A DNA stretch of 64,000 bases, taken from the NCBI GenBank assembly GCA_963737285.1, contig CAVTRT010000003.1:1054001-1118000 (forward strand), written 5' to 3'. A program made the translations under genes and the position numbers. The DNA is from Trebonia sp963737285. Lineage in GTDB: Bacteria; Actinomycetota; Actinomycetes; Streptosporangiales; Streptosporangiaceae. The notes beneath the pieces are model-generated. The model saw only the letters and a list, made by a program, of their open reading frames with translations, searched no databases and was not told the origin of the DNA. The stretch's first letter is position 1, and every line of letters starts with the position of its first letter. Shown one piece after another: positions 26,286 through 35,996 of this stretch.

Positions 26286-26326
26286 AGCTACTTTGCACTT
26301 GGTCGTACGGACCCGAGCACCGGGCC
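26286..26326 (+). repeat. Diverged copy of the 41-bp Tn3-type end repeat
   Basis: Shares AGCTACTTTG and ACGGACCCGAG with 32812-32852 (about 31 of 41). After removal of the IS66 element it sits just upstream of the Tn3 transposase fragment, as a terminal repeat should. Confidence 0.5.
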
Positions 26327-26394
26327 TAGAACGTAGCCGCGAAGACCAGTGACTGTCAGAGAAGCCTTCGTTATCGCAGTTCAGCGGTATACCC

Positions 26395-26701
26395 GTTGGA
26401 AATTTCTTCAGTGCTACCGGGACCCCCGCTGGAGGCGGGACAGCATCAGGATGGACTGCTCAGCATTCTGCTGCCCCATGATTGGGTAGATCTTCATCCT
26501 CTCTCTTTTCAGTTAGGCTCAGGGCGCCGAAGAATGAGTGCGCAGACTTCTTCCTGTCCATTTTTAGTTTCGTTCTCTTGCCTCGCGGAAGCCACATCCA
26601 CGCCGCGTCTCGGCCTCATGCTCGACGCGGACTTCATCAACCGTATACACCTCATATCCCTCGGCTAGCAGGCCTCTGACCTGCTCTTTAATCTCCTCCA
26701 T
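26395..26701 (-). pseudogene. IS630-family transposase fragment
   Basis: On the minus strand from 26701: MEEIKEQVRGLLAEGYEVYT, VDEVRVEHEAETRRG, then after a small shift LPRGKRTKLKMDRKKSAHSF and FGALSLT, then after another shift MKIYPIMGQQNAEQSILMLSR. These are consecutive IS630 DDE-domain motifs; the first catalytic Asp is in VDEVRVEHE. Both ends and the downstream D/E motifs are missing. Confidence 0.65.
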
Positions 26702-26826
26702 CCGGGATGCGAGATCTTGGCCTCGTCGCGTCACCGCTTGGCGCTCTCCACCTGTCGGGCAACGTGGCTCCCGAAAGCGCGAGGGTAATGCTCAGCGGTC
26801 AGGTACCCCGTGGGGTTCGAGGATGT

Positions 26827-27690
26827 TCAGTTCAGCCGATGTGATCCGGCGCGCGTCGGGGTGGGTGCTGGCTGGGCCATGGAGGCGAGCAGGCGTAGCT
26901 TCTCATCGCTGGCGCTGCCCTGATCGGCGTAGTAGAGGACCAGGAGCAGATCGTCGGCGGGGAGCTTGTCCCGGTGCAGGCGCAACTCGCCGACGACGGG
27001 ATGGTTCACGGTGGTGGTGCCGCCTTCGAGGCCGCGGACGTCGTGGCGCGCCCAAAGAGTCCGGAACCGCTCGCTCGACAGGGAGAGCTCGCCCACCAGT
27101 TCCACAAATCGCGGGTTGTCAGTGCCGTCCCCGGCGGACCTTCTGAAGGCGGCGATGAAGCCTTCAATGGAGCGCATCCAGTCCTGCTGGAAGGCCTGCT
27201 CCTCAGGATCCAGAACTAGCGATCGGAGACGGTTGTACCCAGGCTGAAGGCGCGGAGAGAGCGCGACCGCCAGCCGGTTGGAGGCGAGCACGTCGAACGC
27301 GCGCCCTTCCACGAACGCGGGAACCTGAACGCTCGCCAGGAGCTGATGCAACCGGGCGGGCACGCGTTCAGGCTTCCGGCGCCGCTGCGTCCTCGGGCGC
27401 GGGGCGGCCAGGCCGAGGAGGTATTCCTGCTCGAGCTCGTCAAGGCGCAGCACCCGCGCGAGCGATTCGAGGACCTGCGGTGAGGGACTCCTGTCGCGGC
27501 CGCGCTCCAGCCGCAGGTAGTAGTCGGCGCTGATGCCCGCGAGCAGGGCGACTTCCTCGCGGCGAAGCCCGGGAACACGGCGATTGCCGCCCGCCGAAAC
27601 CCCGGCCTGCTCCGGAGTGACCAGCGCCCGCCGGGCACGGAGGTAACTGCCGAGTGGGTTGGTTCGGTCGTCGTCGCTCATATTCAGCAT
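26827..27690 (-). CDS. XRE family regulator with MmyB-like ligand domain
   Basis: The 287-residue protein has an HTH_XRE at about residues 12-80 (LGSYLRARRALVTPEQAG, VPGLRREEVALLAGISADYYLRLERGRDRSPSPQVLESLARVL) followed by the MmyB-like PAS-type domain (FVEGRAFDVLASNRLAVALSP, RSLVLDPEEQAFQQDWMRSI, WARHDVRGLEGGTTTVNHPVVGEL). Homologues bind fatty-acid-like ligands and typically repress a divergent short-chain dehydrogenase. Here the SDR at 27895 is divergent across a gap of about 200 bp, exactly that arrangement. Intact. Confidence 0.9.
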   Translation of the reverse strand: MLNMSDDDRTNPLGSYLRARRALVTPEQAGVSAGGNRRVPGLRREEVALLAGISADYYLRLERGRDRSPSPQVLESLARVLRLDELEQEYLLGLAAPRPRTQRRRKPERVPARLHQLLASVQVPAFVEGRAFDVLASNRLAVALSPRLQPGYNRLRSLVLDPEEQAFQQDWMRSIEGFIAAFRRSAGDGTDNPRFVELVGELSLSSERFRTLWARHDVRGLEGGTTTVNHPVVGELRLHRDKLPADDLLLVLYYADQGSASDEKLRLLASMAQPAPTPTRAGSHRLN

Positions 27691-27894
27691 CGTAAGTCAG
27701 GGTCCCCGCAGCTAAGGGGCCCTGCTAGGACCCCGGAAGACGGGGGTACTGCCTCCGGCCGGAAAACAGGTCAACACTGAAGGTGTCGCCGCACAGGAAG
27801 GGTGGTGGAAGCGCACGGAAGCCCGGCCGGCGACCCAGCCATTACCTACTGCGCCAGCAGTTGCCGCTGCCGGCGCCATGAGCAGGAGCAAACA

Positions 27895-28656
27895 GTGGAC
27901 ATCACCAACCGCACCGTCTTCATCGCCGGCGCTACCTCGGGAATCGGCCTCGAGCTCGCTCGCCGCTTCGCCGCGGCCGGCAGCGCCGTCATCGTCGGCG
28001 GCCGGCGAACCGACCTGCTCGACAAACTCGCGGCTGAAGGGTTCGCCACCGTTTCCATCGACGTGACCGACGCCCGCAGCATCGACCGTGCCTGCGACAC
28101 GATCCTCCGCAGTCACCCGGGCCTCGACACGATCGTGACGATGTCCGGGGTCATGATCCCCGAGGACCTGCGCGATCCCGCCCACTTCAGTTCGGCGCAG
28201 GAGACGATCGACACCAATCTCCTCGGCACCATCCGCGTCATCGACGCGTTCACCCCGCACCTGATCGGACGCGGCGCCGGTGCCATCATCACGGTCTCCT
28301 CGGGTATCGGGTTCCTGCCGTTCCCGGTCATGCCCACTTACGCCGCCTCGAAGGCCGGCGTGCACGCCTACTCCGAGGCGTTGCGCGCGCAACTGGACGG
28401 CACCGGGGTTGAGGTCTCCGAGCTCGTCCCCCCGGCTGTCGCCACTACGCCGGAGCAGGCACAGATCAACCCCCGGGCGCTCAAACTGGACGACTACGCC
28501 GCCGACGTGATGGACCTGCTCCAGGCCGACTCCACTCCACAGGAGATCCTCGTCAAGGGCGTGCTGACGCACCGGTGGGCCGAACGCGACGGCACCTACG
28601 ACGAGCTGGTCGCCCAGCGGTCGCAGGCACTCGCGATGCTCCCGAGCCGTCGGTAG
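27895..28656 (+). CDS. Short-chain dehydrogenase/reductase
   Basis: GTG 27895 (VDITNRTVFIAGATSGIGLEL) is chosen because homologues begin here; the ATG at 27802 adds unrelated sequence. The protein has 253 residues. The nucleotide motif is AGATSGIG, in which the usual Thr-Gly start is Ala-Gly. Catalytic Ser and Tyr-x3-Lys appear in ITVSSGIGFLP and TYAASKAGVHAYSEAL. It is an NAD(P)-dependent classical SDR of the DltE/YvaG-like group, substrate unknown. It is divergent from the XRE regulator, which probably controls it. Confidence 0.88.
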   Translation: MDITNRTVFIAGATSGIGLELARRFAAAGSAVIVGGRRTDLLDKLAAEGFATVSIDVTDARSIDRACDTILRSHPGLDTIVTMSGVMIPEDLRDPAHFSSAQETIDTNLLGTIRVIDAFTPHLIGRGAGAIITVSSGIGFLPFPVMPTYAASKAGVHAYSEALRAQLDGTGVEVSELVPPAVATTPEQAQINPRALKLDDYAADVMDLLQADSTPQEILVKGVLTHRWAERDGTYDELVAQRSQALAMLPSRR

Positions 28657-28754
28657 GGGGTGGTGGTGACCATGATCACAACAGCGAACAAGCAGCCGGC
28701 CGACCGGCTGGCACACGTAGCCGAACTCCGGTCCGCGACCGTGAGGGGGTCACG

Positions 28755-29200
28755 GTGAGCACGGCGTTGGTATTCGGCGGCGGAGGGGCGGTGGCGATGG
28801 CCTGGGAGTTTGGCTTGCTTTCTGGTATCACAAAATCCGGCGTGGACTTGGAACACATCGATCTAACCGTCGGCACGTCTGCTGGATCAGCGGTCGGCAC
28901 CTGGTACCACGGCGGCGTGGCCGACGCCGATGTCATCGGTCGCCTGGAGGCGCTCGGCGGGGAGTTCCTGGACCTTATGACGGAGCTGACGGCGGTGGCC
29001 TCGCAGACATCTGGAAGACAGGCCGCACTGCCGGGCACCGCGCTGACGAACGCGATGGACGCGGTAGCGGAGGCGGGCAAGGACCCAGCGACGAGCAACC
29101 GCACTATTGGTCAGCTGGCGCTTGATGCTCCCGCGATCCCCGAGGCCGCATACGTGTCGGTGTTCGAGCGTCTGGTGGGCACGCGATGGCCTTCGGCGTT
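28755..29200 (+). pseudogene. Patatin-like phospholipase, truncated
   Basis: GTG 28755 opens STALVFGGGGAVAMAWEFGLLSG, with the oxyanion hole GGGG, and reaches the nucleophile elbow VGTSAGSAVG (Ser in GTSAG). Homology fades after VFERLVGTRWPSA at about 29195. The catalytic Asp-Gly motif is missing because the DNA changes to an SDR gene fragment. Patatins hydrolyse lipids. The open frame continues to 29513 with unrelated residues. Confidence 0.65.
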
Positions 29201-29700
29201 CGTATGGACGGCGCGAACGTGGTGTTTATCTGCTCCGGCGTCGAGGACTCTGAGCGCACACCCGCAGTCAGGGTCGGGTACCGCGGTGGGCGCTACATCT
29301 CGGCAGAGGCCAGCGCGCGTGGCGAATGGCAGCCCGGCGGCTCCTCCCACGCCGGCTACGACGCCTACGCCACTTCCAAGCAGTGCAACCTGGCCACCGT
29401 GCTCGCGTTCGCGCGAGAGACGCCAAGGCTCCGCTTCAACGCGGTCGAACCGGGCTTCAACCCGGGCACCGACCTCGCCCGCGAGGCGCCCGCCGCCGTC
29501 CGCTTCGTCCTGAACTACGGGCTCGCGCCGCTGGCGCCCCACAGCAAGTACTGGAGCACCCCAAAACGTGCCGCGCAGGTGATCACCGGGGTCCTGGCCG
29601 ACGATTGGAATCGGACAGGGATGTACTACGACGAAAACGGCGAGCCGATGGCCGCCTCGGCCCAATCTCACGCGCCGCGCTCCAAGGCTCATTCCTTCGA
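29201..29700 (+). pseudogene. Short-chain dehydrogenase, C-terminal half
   Basis: The frame gives MDGANVVFICSGVED, then RYISAEASARGEWQPGG, the SDR catalytic YDAYATSKQCNLATVLAF (Tyr-x3-Lys) and RLRFNAVEPGFNPGTDLARE, and ends in ADDWNRTGMYYDENGEPM. The Rossmann N-terminus is absent. It is joined directly to the patatin fragment, so a deletion fused two unrelated genes. Confidence 0.6.
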
Positions 29701-29715
29701 AACGGAGGAGCCGGA

Positions 29716-30266
29716 CATGCGCCCCGTCGGCGGGCAATACCTCAGTGGGCTTCATAACTGCTTCACCGCGGACTCTGTGGTGGGCATGAGCTGGTTCACC
29801 GGTCCCGGCGCAGAGTTCGTCGCGCGCTCACGCGAGATGTCTGCTGGCGGCTGGGGCGGGCTGAGCGTCCACCGCCTTTCCCCGCCTGCGGTCCGGGTAC
29901 GCGGTGACCGCGCTCTCGCCGAGCTGCCGATCGTCATCGAATTCCGCATCAAGATCGACAGCATCGAAGCTGACCTGCTCTCGTGGGCGCGCTCGCAGTA
30001 CAGCGCGCAGCGCGCCGATGGGGCATGGCGGATCGCGCGGATCACATCGATCTACGAAAGGGACACGCTGACCCCGTCCGTCCCCGGAACCCAGCTCAAC
30101 ATCGACTCCGCTGAGTTCACCGCGCTGCGCCCGTCCTACCGCTGCCTTGCCTGGCGTGAGCCGCCTCGGCCGGCCGCTACGCTCCGACTTGCTCGGAGAC
30201 GACCAGCCCGGACCCGTCCAGCGTCAGTACGAAGCCGAGGCCGCCTGGCTAGCAGGCTCGGTCTGA
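29716..30266 (+). pseudogene. SnoaL/NTF2-like protein, frameshifted near its end
   Basis: ATG 29716 has a strong GGAGGAG ribosome site. The product reads RPVGGQYLSGLHNCFTADSV, WARSQYSAQRADGAWRIARI and SAEFTALRPSYRCLAWRE, an NTF2-like small cone fold used by SnoaL-type cyclases and hydratases. At about 30165 a one-base shift moves the expected ending DLLGDDQPGPVQRQYEAEAA to another frame that stops at 30266. The substrate is unknown. Confidence 0.55.
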
Positions 30267-30297
30267 CCCCATCAGCCAACCATCTGAAAGGAACCCA

Positions 30298-31094
30298 ATG
30301 CCTAAGCTCGCACTCGTCACCGGAGCGTCATCCGGTATCGGCAGGGCCTACGCCGAGGAGCTCGCATCCCGTGGCTTTGACCTGATCGTCGTCGCCCGCC
30401 GCCAAGAGCGGCTCGATGAACTCCAGGAGTCACTCAGCGGCGTCAGCGTTGAGCCGCTCGTGGCCGATCTCGCCACCGACAGCGGAATCGACGCCGTCGC
30501 GCAGGTGGCCGGCTCCGCCCGCTGACGATGCTCGTCAACAACGCCGGCGTCGCCCACTACATGCCGTTCGCCGAGCTCCCGGCCGAGAAGGCGGCTGAGC
30601 TCATCCGCCTTAAGGAACTTGCCCCCACGCTGATCACTCGGGCCGCGCTACCCGGCATGCTGGAGCGGGGCGAAGGCACGATCATCAACGTCTCCGGAAT
30701 GATCGCGTTCAGCGGGCCGACCGGCCCCGAGCAAATGCCGCGCCGCGCCGTCTACGCCGGAACGCTCTCCCACTCCGTCGCCTGGACGCAGCAGCTCCAC
30801 GCCGAGCTCGCATCCGCAGGCATCAAGGTCCAGGTCGTCTGCCCAGGCGTCGTGGCCACCGAGTTCCACACCCGTCAGGGCATGGACCTGAGCGCCGTCC
30901 CGCGCATGTCGGCCGAGAATGTCGTCACCGCCAGCCTGCGCGGCCTGGAGCTCGGCGAGGTCGTCTGCGCGCCCGGAGTCGAACGCCCTGACCTCCTGCA
31001 GGCCGTCTTCGACGCTGACCTTGCCGCCTTCGGCGGCCAAAGCCCCAAGCTCGCCCAGCGATACCAGACCCGCGCCGGCGCACCGGCGAAATGA
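30298..31094 (+). pseudogene. Short-chain dehydrogenase with one frameshift
   Basis: ATG 30298 follows GAAAGGAAC and starts PKLALVTGASSGIGRAYAEELASRGFD. The frame stops at 30525 within the linker, and the second frame begins with LTMLVNNAGVAHYMPFAELP, so a single missing base near 30515 breaks it. The active-site Tyr is in RRAVYAGTLSHSVAW, where the usual Lys four residues later is replaced. The close relatives I recall share this, so it may be a variant SDR type. The tail LAQRYQTRAGAP is normal. It might be functional if the shift is a sequencing error. Confidence 0.72.
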
Positions 31095-31097
31095 CGA

Positions 31098-31480
31098 TCC
31101 CGCGACCCGCCGGTCCACCGTCTGGGCGACAGCGGGGGTGGTCCACTGGATGCGGTCGACCGGGTTGGACGTGAGGTGGCCCTGCTCGACGGCGTAGCCG
31201 AGCGCGTTGCAGAACACCGACCGCTTGCGCCGCTGGATCGACCCGGCGGCGGGCTTGCCGGTGAGGTTACGGGCGCAGGCGGCCAGCGCGAGCCGCACGG
31301 TCGCGGTGTCCTCCAGCTGAGCGACGGGCAGCGAGGCCCGTTCGGCCCAGTCGAGACCGCATGGCGGCCGTACCGGCCAGACCCCGCCATCGATGACGCC
31401 GACCGCCTCCTGGCGAGCCTCGCCAGGCCTTCCTGACCCCGGCATCCGAAGCCGGGTACTGGCACGACCAGTGGCGTTAA
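31098..31480 (-). pseudogene. Tyrosine integrase N-terminal fragment
   Basis: On the minus strand SLPVAQLEDTATVRLALAA, CARNLTGKPAAGSIQRRKR, SVFCNALGYAVEQGHL and NPVDRIQWTTPAVAQTVDRRV match the core-binding domain of actinobacterial phage-type integrases. The catalytic domain is absent. Confidence 0.55.
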
Positions 31481-31611
31481 CGCGGCCCCAGACATGGCGG
31501 GGCCTTACCACCCGTCATCAGCCAGCACCCCGCAGGACGCTGGCAGCCTCGCCCTCGAGCAGCTAGGTCCCTGGCGGCTCCCCGATCTCAAGGTCCAGGA
31601 ACTTGCCCATA

Positions 31612-32693
31612 TCAAGCTCGAAGCGGCCGTACAGGTTCAGGGGGGGTCCAGAACAGGGCTGACAGGCCGCGCCGGTCGGCGTCGGTGAGCCTGGCCCGCC
31701 ACTTTGGGTCACGAAGGATGATCTGGATCATGTGGGTGTTCAGGTATCCGATCGCCGCCTGCGTCAGGTGCAGCGCCAGGGCGGACACCTCGACGGTCTC
31801 GCGGTCGTCGCCGGTGAGGTCGCCGGCCACCTCGGCGCCGCCTCCGCCAGCCTGACCAGGATGCCGTTCTTGCCGTGCACCCGCCGGAACTCCGAGTTGA
31901 TCTCGCTCTCGACCTTCCGCTCCGCCCGCACGCTGATCTTGCGGACGAGCCGGATCAGCAGCTCCACCAGCCCGTCGACCATCTCGGCCCTGCGGACATG
32001 GCACAGCGCCGCCAGCAGCGTGATCCGGATCGGGTCCGGCGCGCCGGCGAGGTCGGAGGGGTACATCTTCATCGCCCGGGCCCGCCACCCGGCCACGATC
32101 TTCTCCGAGACTCCCTCGAACAGCCCGTCGGGCAGCTTCAGCGCCTTGACCCGCTCCAGCTTGCCGATCTCGGCCAGCAGGGTCTCCAGCGTCAGCGGCC
32201 CGGGGTCGTCCTTCAGCTCCTGCAGGAACGCCCGCCCGCCCCCGGCGCGCCCGGCCCTGGCCTCTTCCCCGGGGCCCGGCTCAGGCCCGGTGCCGTCCTC
32301 GCCCGCCTCCCGCCCCTCGGCATCGGCGGGGGCAGCCGGGGCGCCGGGAACGATCAGCTCCTCGAGCTTGCCGATCGACTCGGTGCTCAGCCGGCCTGCG
32401 GTGGCCTGGGTGAACTGCCGCTCGAACATCGCCTCCGCGGCAACCAGCAGCCGCTCGGTCCGGGCCGGCGCTGGCGGCTCGACCTTCTCCTGGCGGCAGC
32501 GCGCCAGCAGAGCCGCCCGCAGCCGGTCCGGCGACATCTCCATCGGGCAGATGCCGGCAGCCAGCCACACGATCAGTAGGGCGAACCCCAGGCGCGTCGC
32601 ACCTGTCTTGTTGGCCAGCAACTCGAACTCCGCCTCATCCAGCGTCCAGCACTCGATGAGGTCCTCCAGCTCCCACTCACGCCGCACGACATG
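31612..32693 (-). pseudogene. Tn3-family transposase with internal deletion
   Basis: The frame from about 32693 starts VRREWELEDLIECWTLDEAEFELLANKTGATRLGFALLI, the true N-terminus (DUF4158). It runs through RLSTESIGKLEELIVPG, LETLLAEIGKLERVKALKL and GKNGILVRLAEAA. At about 31840 it jumps, with a frame change, to the extreme C-terminus VSALALHLTQAAIGYLNTHM and RRGLSALFWTPPEPV. The whole DDE catalytic core is missing. It is a fossil of a different Tn3 copy from the fragments at 16 and 24 kb. Confidence 0.82.
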
Positions 32694-32811
32694 GCCTCTT
32701 TCTCCCGATCCACACCAAAGGGTCGGGAGAACACTGATCCGTAACAATACGACTACCGATCGGTATTACTCAGTCGTGATCACTACGTAATGAACCTGAA
32801 AGGTAACGCTT

Positions 32812-32852
32812 AGCTACTTTGGGGCTGGTGGCACGGACCCGAGTGGAGGGCC
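32812..32852 (+). repeat. 41-bp repeat, inverted partner of 9523-9563
   Basis: It lies about 120 bp upstream of a Tn3 transposase start, the usual place for the terminal inverted repeat. It differs from the reverse complement of 9523-9563 at one position only. Confidence 0.65.
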
Positions 32853-33434
32853 CTAGCGGCTGCCGGCAGCGCCGCCGCCTGACACCGCGAACCGGGCATC
32901 CTGGCCCAGTACCTCCAGCACCTCGCCGGCCAGCCGGGCCGCAGGCAATTCGCCGTCAAGGATGATCGCGTCGTGCGGCAGGGCATCCTCAGCGGCCGTG
33001 CACCGGTCGACCTGGGCCAGCCGCCACTGCCGCACCTCGGCGTCCCGCTGCGGGTCAGGGTGCATGACCTGGGCGGTGATCCGCTCCCTCAGCCGGGCGG
33101 CGGGCACCTTCAGGAAGAAGTGCCGCACCGGAACCCCGTAGGAGGCCAGCCCGCCGAAGATCTCCCGCGCGTACGACGGGCTGACCACCGTCATCGGCGC
33201 GATGACCAGCCTGCCCTCGTACTGCTGCGCCAGGACCCGGCCGGCCTCCACGACCAGCAGCCGCCAGGCGGGCAGGTCCTGGAAGTCACCCGACGGGGCC
33301 GGAGGGACCATGCCGCGCAGCATGAACCCGACCTCCTCAGGGTCGAACACCAGCGCGTCAGGACACCTGGCCTTCAGCTCCCCGGTGAGCGTCGTCTTGC
33401 CCGCCCCGAACGACCCGTTGACCCAGCAGATCAT
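32853..33434 (-). CDS. TmrB-like AAA kinase-type ATPase (tunicamycin-resistance family)
   Basis: The 193-residue protein begins ICWVNGSFGAGKTTLTGEL with Walker A GSFGAGKTT, then LVFDPEEVGFMLRGMVPPAPSGDFQDLPAWRLLVVE, typical of TmrB-like proteins. It continues VIAPMTVVSPSYAREIFGGL and RHFFLKVPAARLRERI. TmrB proteins bind ATP and protect against tunicamycin-type nucleoside antibiotics; the actual ligand here is unknown. The stop codon lies exactly at the edge of the 41-bp repeat, so its last residues (GGGAAGSR) may derive from a rearrangement. Confidence 0.78.
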   Translation of the reverse strand: MICWVNGSFGAGKTTLTGELKARCPDALVFDPEEVGFMLRGMVPPAPSGDFQDLPAWRLLVVEAGRVLAQQYEGRLVIAPMTVVSPSYAREIFGGLASYGVPVRHFFLKVPAARLRERITAQVMHPDPQRDAEVRQWRLAQVDRCTAAEDALPHDAIILDGELPAARLAGEVLEVLGQDARFAVSGGGAAGSR

Positions 33435-33652
33435 GTGGCCCCCTGTAGCCGAGGAAAGAACAGCGGAAACTGGAGTGTGCCCAGCCTGGGGTCTGAGGAA
33501 GAACGGTACAGGATCCTCCGCTAAGTAGCGCCGATATCGCAGCGTTACTTGTCGCGATCCGTGGAGTCAGGAGGAGGTCGATCCGCGCGGTCGTAGGCTT
33601 CCCGCGACGCTGACACGTTCCCTGTCCGGGCGGCTAGCTGTCGGCAGCGAAG
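33435..33652. other. Intergenic region, no gene seen
   Basis: Holds the promoter side of the TmrB-like gene and the 3' end of the sigma/ABC operon. No distinct terminator hairpin is recognised. Confidence 0.3.
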
Positions 33653-34336
33653 CTAGACGTTGTCGCTGGGGGTGACGCGGGGGCCACGAATGGTATAGGC
33701 GATTAGGGCGACGGCTAGGACGGCCATGGCGGCGATCCAGCCGCCGCGGTCGGTCGGCGGGCGGGCCGGCCAGGTCCATGGCCAGGAGTAGTTCGCGATC
33801 AGTGCGAACTGGGAGACGGCCATGAAAGCGAGCGGTCCGATCCAGGCGAGGAGCCCGCCAGTCGCCAGGGAGCAGAGCAGGCCGATACCGGCCATGCCCA
33901 GGACGTTCCTGGCGACCGGCAGCACGCCTCCGAACAGCGCGACGCCAGTTCTCGGGTCAGTGGCGACGGCCGCGCCGGCGGCAAGGAGCCCAATGGCGGC
34001 ACCGCACAGCGCGAGAGCCGTCACAAGCCTCAGTGTCGGCAGCCAGCGGCCGGTCGCCCGCTCCGTCTCGCCGAGCGGGGTGTACGTCGCCACCGCGATC
34101 ATCGCGGCGGCGCAGCCCTCCATCATCATCGGCATCTCCCCGGCCGCAGGGCCACTGCCCAGCCACCAGTGGTAGGCGAGGGACGCCCAGAGGAACACCC
34201 CGCAGCCGGCCAGGCCCACGAGGGCGGCCGGGACGCGCCGGCAGCGCAGGTGTAGCCAGGCGAGCCGGGCCGCCGACCGTATGCGCCCTGCAGACGGAGC
34301 CGACGCCCTGGGCTGCTGAACGTCGATGGCGGTCAT
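33653..34336 (-). CDS. Integral membrane protein, last gene of the sigma/ABC operon
   Basis: From ATG 34336 (MTAIDVQQPRASAPS) it has 227 residues with about six transmembrane helices: ALVGLAGCGVFLWASLAYHW, MMMEGCAAAMIAVATYTPLG, LVTALALCGAAIGLLAAGAA, NVLGMAGIGLLCSLATGGLL, AWIGPLAFMAVSQFALIANY and GWIAAMAVLAVALIAYTIRG. No family is recognised. Position 58 bp after the ABC membrane protein suggests it is another subunit of the same transporter. Confidence 0.75.
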   Translation of the reverse strand: MTAIDVQQPRASAPSAGRIRSAARLAWLHLRCRRVPAALVGLAGCGVFLWASLAYHWWLGSGPAAGEMPMMMEGCAAAMIAVATYTPLGETERATGRWLPTLRLVTALALCGAAIGLLAAGAAVATDPRTGVALFGGVLPVARNVLGMAGIGLLCSLATGGLLAWIGPLAFMAVSQFALIANYSWPWTWPARPPTDRGGWIAAMAVLAVALIAYTIRGPRVTPSDNV

Positions 34337-34394
34337 CGCGTTGGCCTCCCTGTCGGCTGGGTCTGTGGTGAACGGTGGAAGCTTCTCTCGGTCG

Positions 34395-35996
34395 TCATGG
34401 GATCTCCGCCAGGGTGACGTAACCGGCGCGGAGCGCGGCCAGGTGGGCGCCCAGCCAGGCGTGCCGGGTCGCGGCGGGCAGCGCGACGAACCGGTTGACC
34501 GCAGCCTGAACCGACTCAGCCGTGGCCCCTTGCGGGAGGAAAGGCTGCAGAGTCGCGGCCGTGGGTTGCCAGCCGACCACCGTGAGCAGGGCACTGGTGA
34601 CGACGTACTGCGCAGGGTCAGCGGGACCGTAGCTCAGCACCGTGCCGTCACCGGTATTGATCGTGATGGGCGGCCCGGCCAGGAAAGCGTTTACAAGGTC
34701 CTGCTGGAGGACCGACCGGATGAGGGCCGGATCCTGCCCGGTGCCCGACAGCACGAGGTTGTAGGTGAACTCGAATCCCGGCGGATTCCCCGCGAGGTAG
34801 CCGCCTACGGCTTCGGCATACGCGGGCAGTGCCCTGTCGGCGACATCATCCGCGTGGGCCGGGGCGCCGGGCAGCCCTGCGATCTCGGCAACGACCGGCG
34901 CGAGCGCGGCCTCGGACTCGCTCAGGTACTTGCGATAGGCCGGGTGAACGCAGGTCTGGAAGCCGTCCGGGCCGCTCTCGCACACCGGGGTGTACGGGAT
35001 CGGCCGGTTGGACGCCGCGTCGTGCAGCGCGGGGATCTCCACCCCATTCGCGACGTTCCCTGCGACGAACGTTGCCGTGGAGGCGAGCACGGCACCGGCG
35101 ACGGCCGCCGCAATGCCGACCGCCAGCATGCCGGCCGCCAGCATGCCGGCCGCCACCGTGCGCAGCCGCGCGCCTGCGCGCATCCGTTGCCGGCCCGCCC
35201 AGGACCAGCCCGCCCCGCCGGTGCGCGAGGACAGCCCGAGCACGCCGAGCGCAGCGAGCACGAGCCCGCCCATGAACATCACCTGGACGATGGAGACATC
35301 CGGCGCGACAGGGTAGAAGACCCCGGCGTCGCTCGATGGCACGCCCGCGTTCGGCGACAGAACGGTGATCCCGGTCCCGGGGATCCCGTTGTGCTGCGTG
35401 ACCGCTTCCTTGAATCCGATCAGGGACAATACGAACAGGCCCACCGCGACGATCGGCGCGGTAAACCGGCCGGGGAACAGCGCGCCTGCCGTGAAAGCGA
35501 TCACGCAGATCGTGGTGAGCTCGACCGTGCTGACGATGACGGGCCACAGCGGCGGTCCGCCCCAGGTTGTGATCATCGCGGTACGCACATACAGCACGGC
35601 GACCGCAGCCAGGAAGCTGGCCACTACCCAAAATAGCGTCCCGGCCAGCGCGAAGAACTGCCGCGTCCAAGCCGACCGCGCGGTCGTGGCTAGCAGGTCA
35701 CCGATCCGGCGGCGCCCTTCCCGGGATCCCGTCCAGGCGGAAAAGCCCGCGGCGAACGGGAGGAAGTCGGGCAACATGTGCGGCACGACCGAGGCCCGGA
35801 TGGTCCAAATGTAGGGATAGCCGTTGGCCGTCCGGAACGGGTCGAAAATGAAGAGAATCGCGAGCAGCGGCAGCACCCAGACGTACGCGCTGTGCCTGAT
35901 CTCGGTGCGCAGAAGGCGCGCGGCGAAGGCCGCGGCGCCTCTCCGGCAAGGAACGTGCTCCGGAGCCGGGGCGGCGGCAGTAGTGGTGGCGGTCAT
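34395..35996 (-). CDS. ABC transporter-associated membrane protein, 533 aa
   Basis: Start ATG 35996 overlaps the stop of the ATPase gene. The first half has about six helices (YVWVLPLLAILFIFDPF, FFALAGTLFWVVASFLAAVAVLYV, IVSTVELTTICVIAFTAGAL and others). A seventh (LRTVAAGMLAAGMLAVGIAAAVAG) anchors a C-terminal extracytoplasmic domain of about 230 residues with ANGVEIPALHDAASNRPIPYTPVCESGPDGFQTCVHPAYRKYLSE, including two Cys that may pair. It resembles the permease of sigma-factor-linked ABC systems of unknown substrate in actinomycetes. Confidence 0.8.
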   Translation of the reverse strand: MTATTTAAAPAPEHVPCRRGAAAFAARLLRTEIRHSAYVWVLPLLAILFIFDPFRTANGYPYIWTIRASVVPHMLPDFLPFAAGFSAWTGSREGRRRIGDLLATTARSAWTRQFFALAGTLFWVVASFLAAVAVLYVRTAMITTWGGPPLWPVIVSTVELTTICVIAFTAGALFPGRFTAPIVAVGLFVLSLIGFKEAVTQHNGIPGTGITVLSPNAGVPSSDAGVFYPVAPDVSIVQVMFMGGLVLAALGVLGLSSRTGGAGWSWAGRQRMRAGARLRTVAAGMLAAGMLAVGIAAAVAGAVLASTATFVAGNVANGVEIPALHDAASNRPIPYTPVCESGPDGFQTCVHPAYRKYLSESEAALAPVVAEIAGLPGAPAHADDVADRALPAYAEAVGGYLAGNPPGFEFTYNLVLSGTGQDPALIRSVLQQDLVNAFLAGPPITINTGDGTVLSYGPADPAQYVVTSALLTVVGWQPTAATLQPFLPQGATAESVQAAVNRFVALPAATRHAWLGAHLAALRAGYVTLAEIP

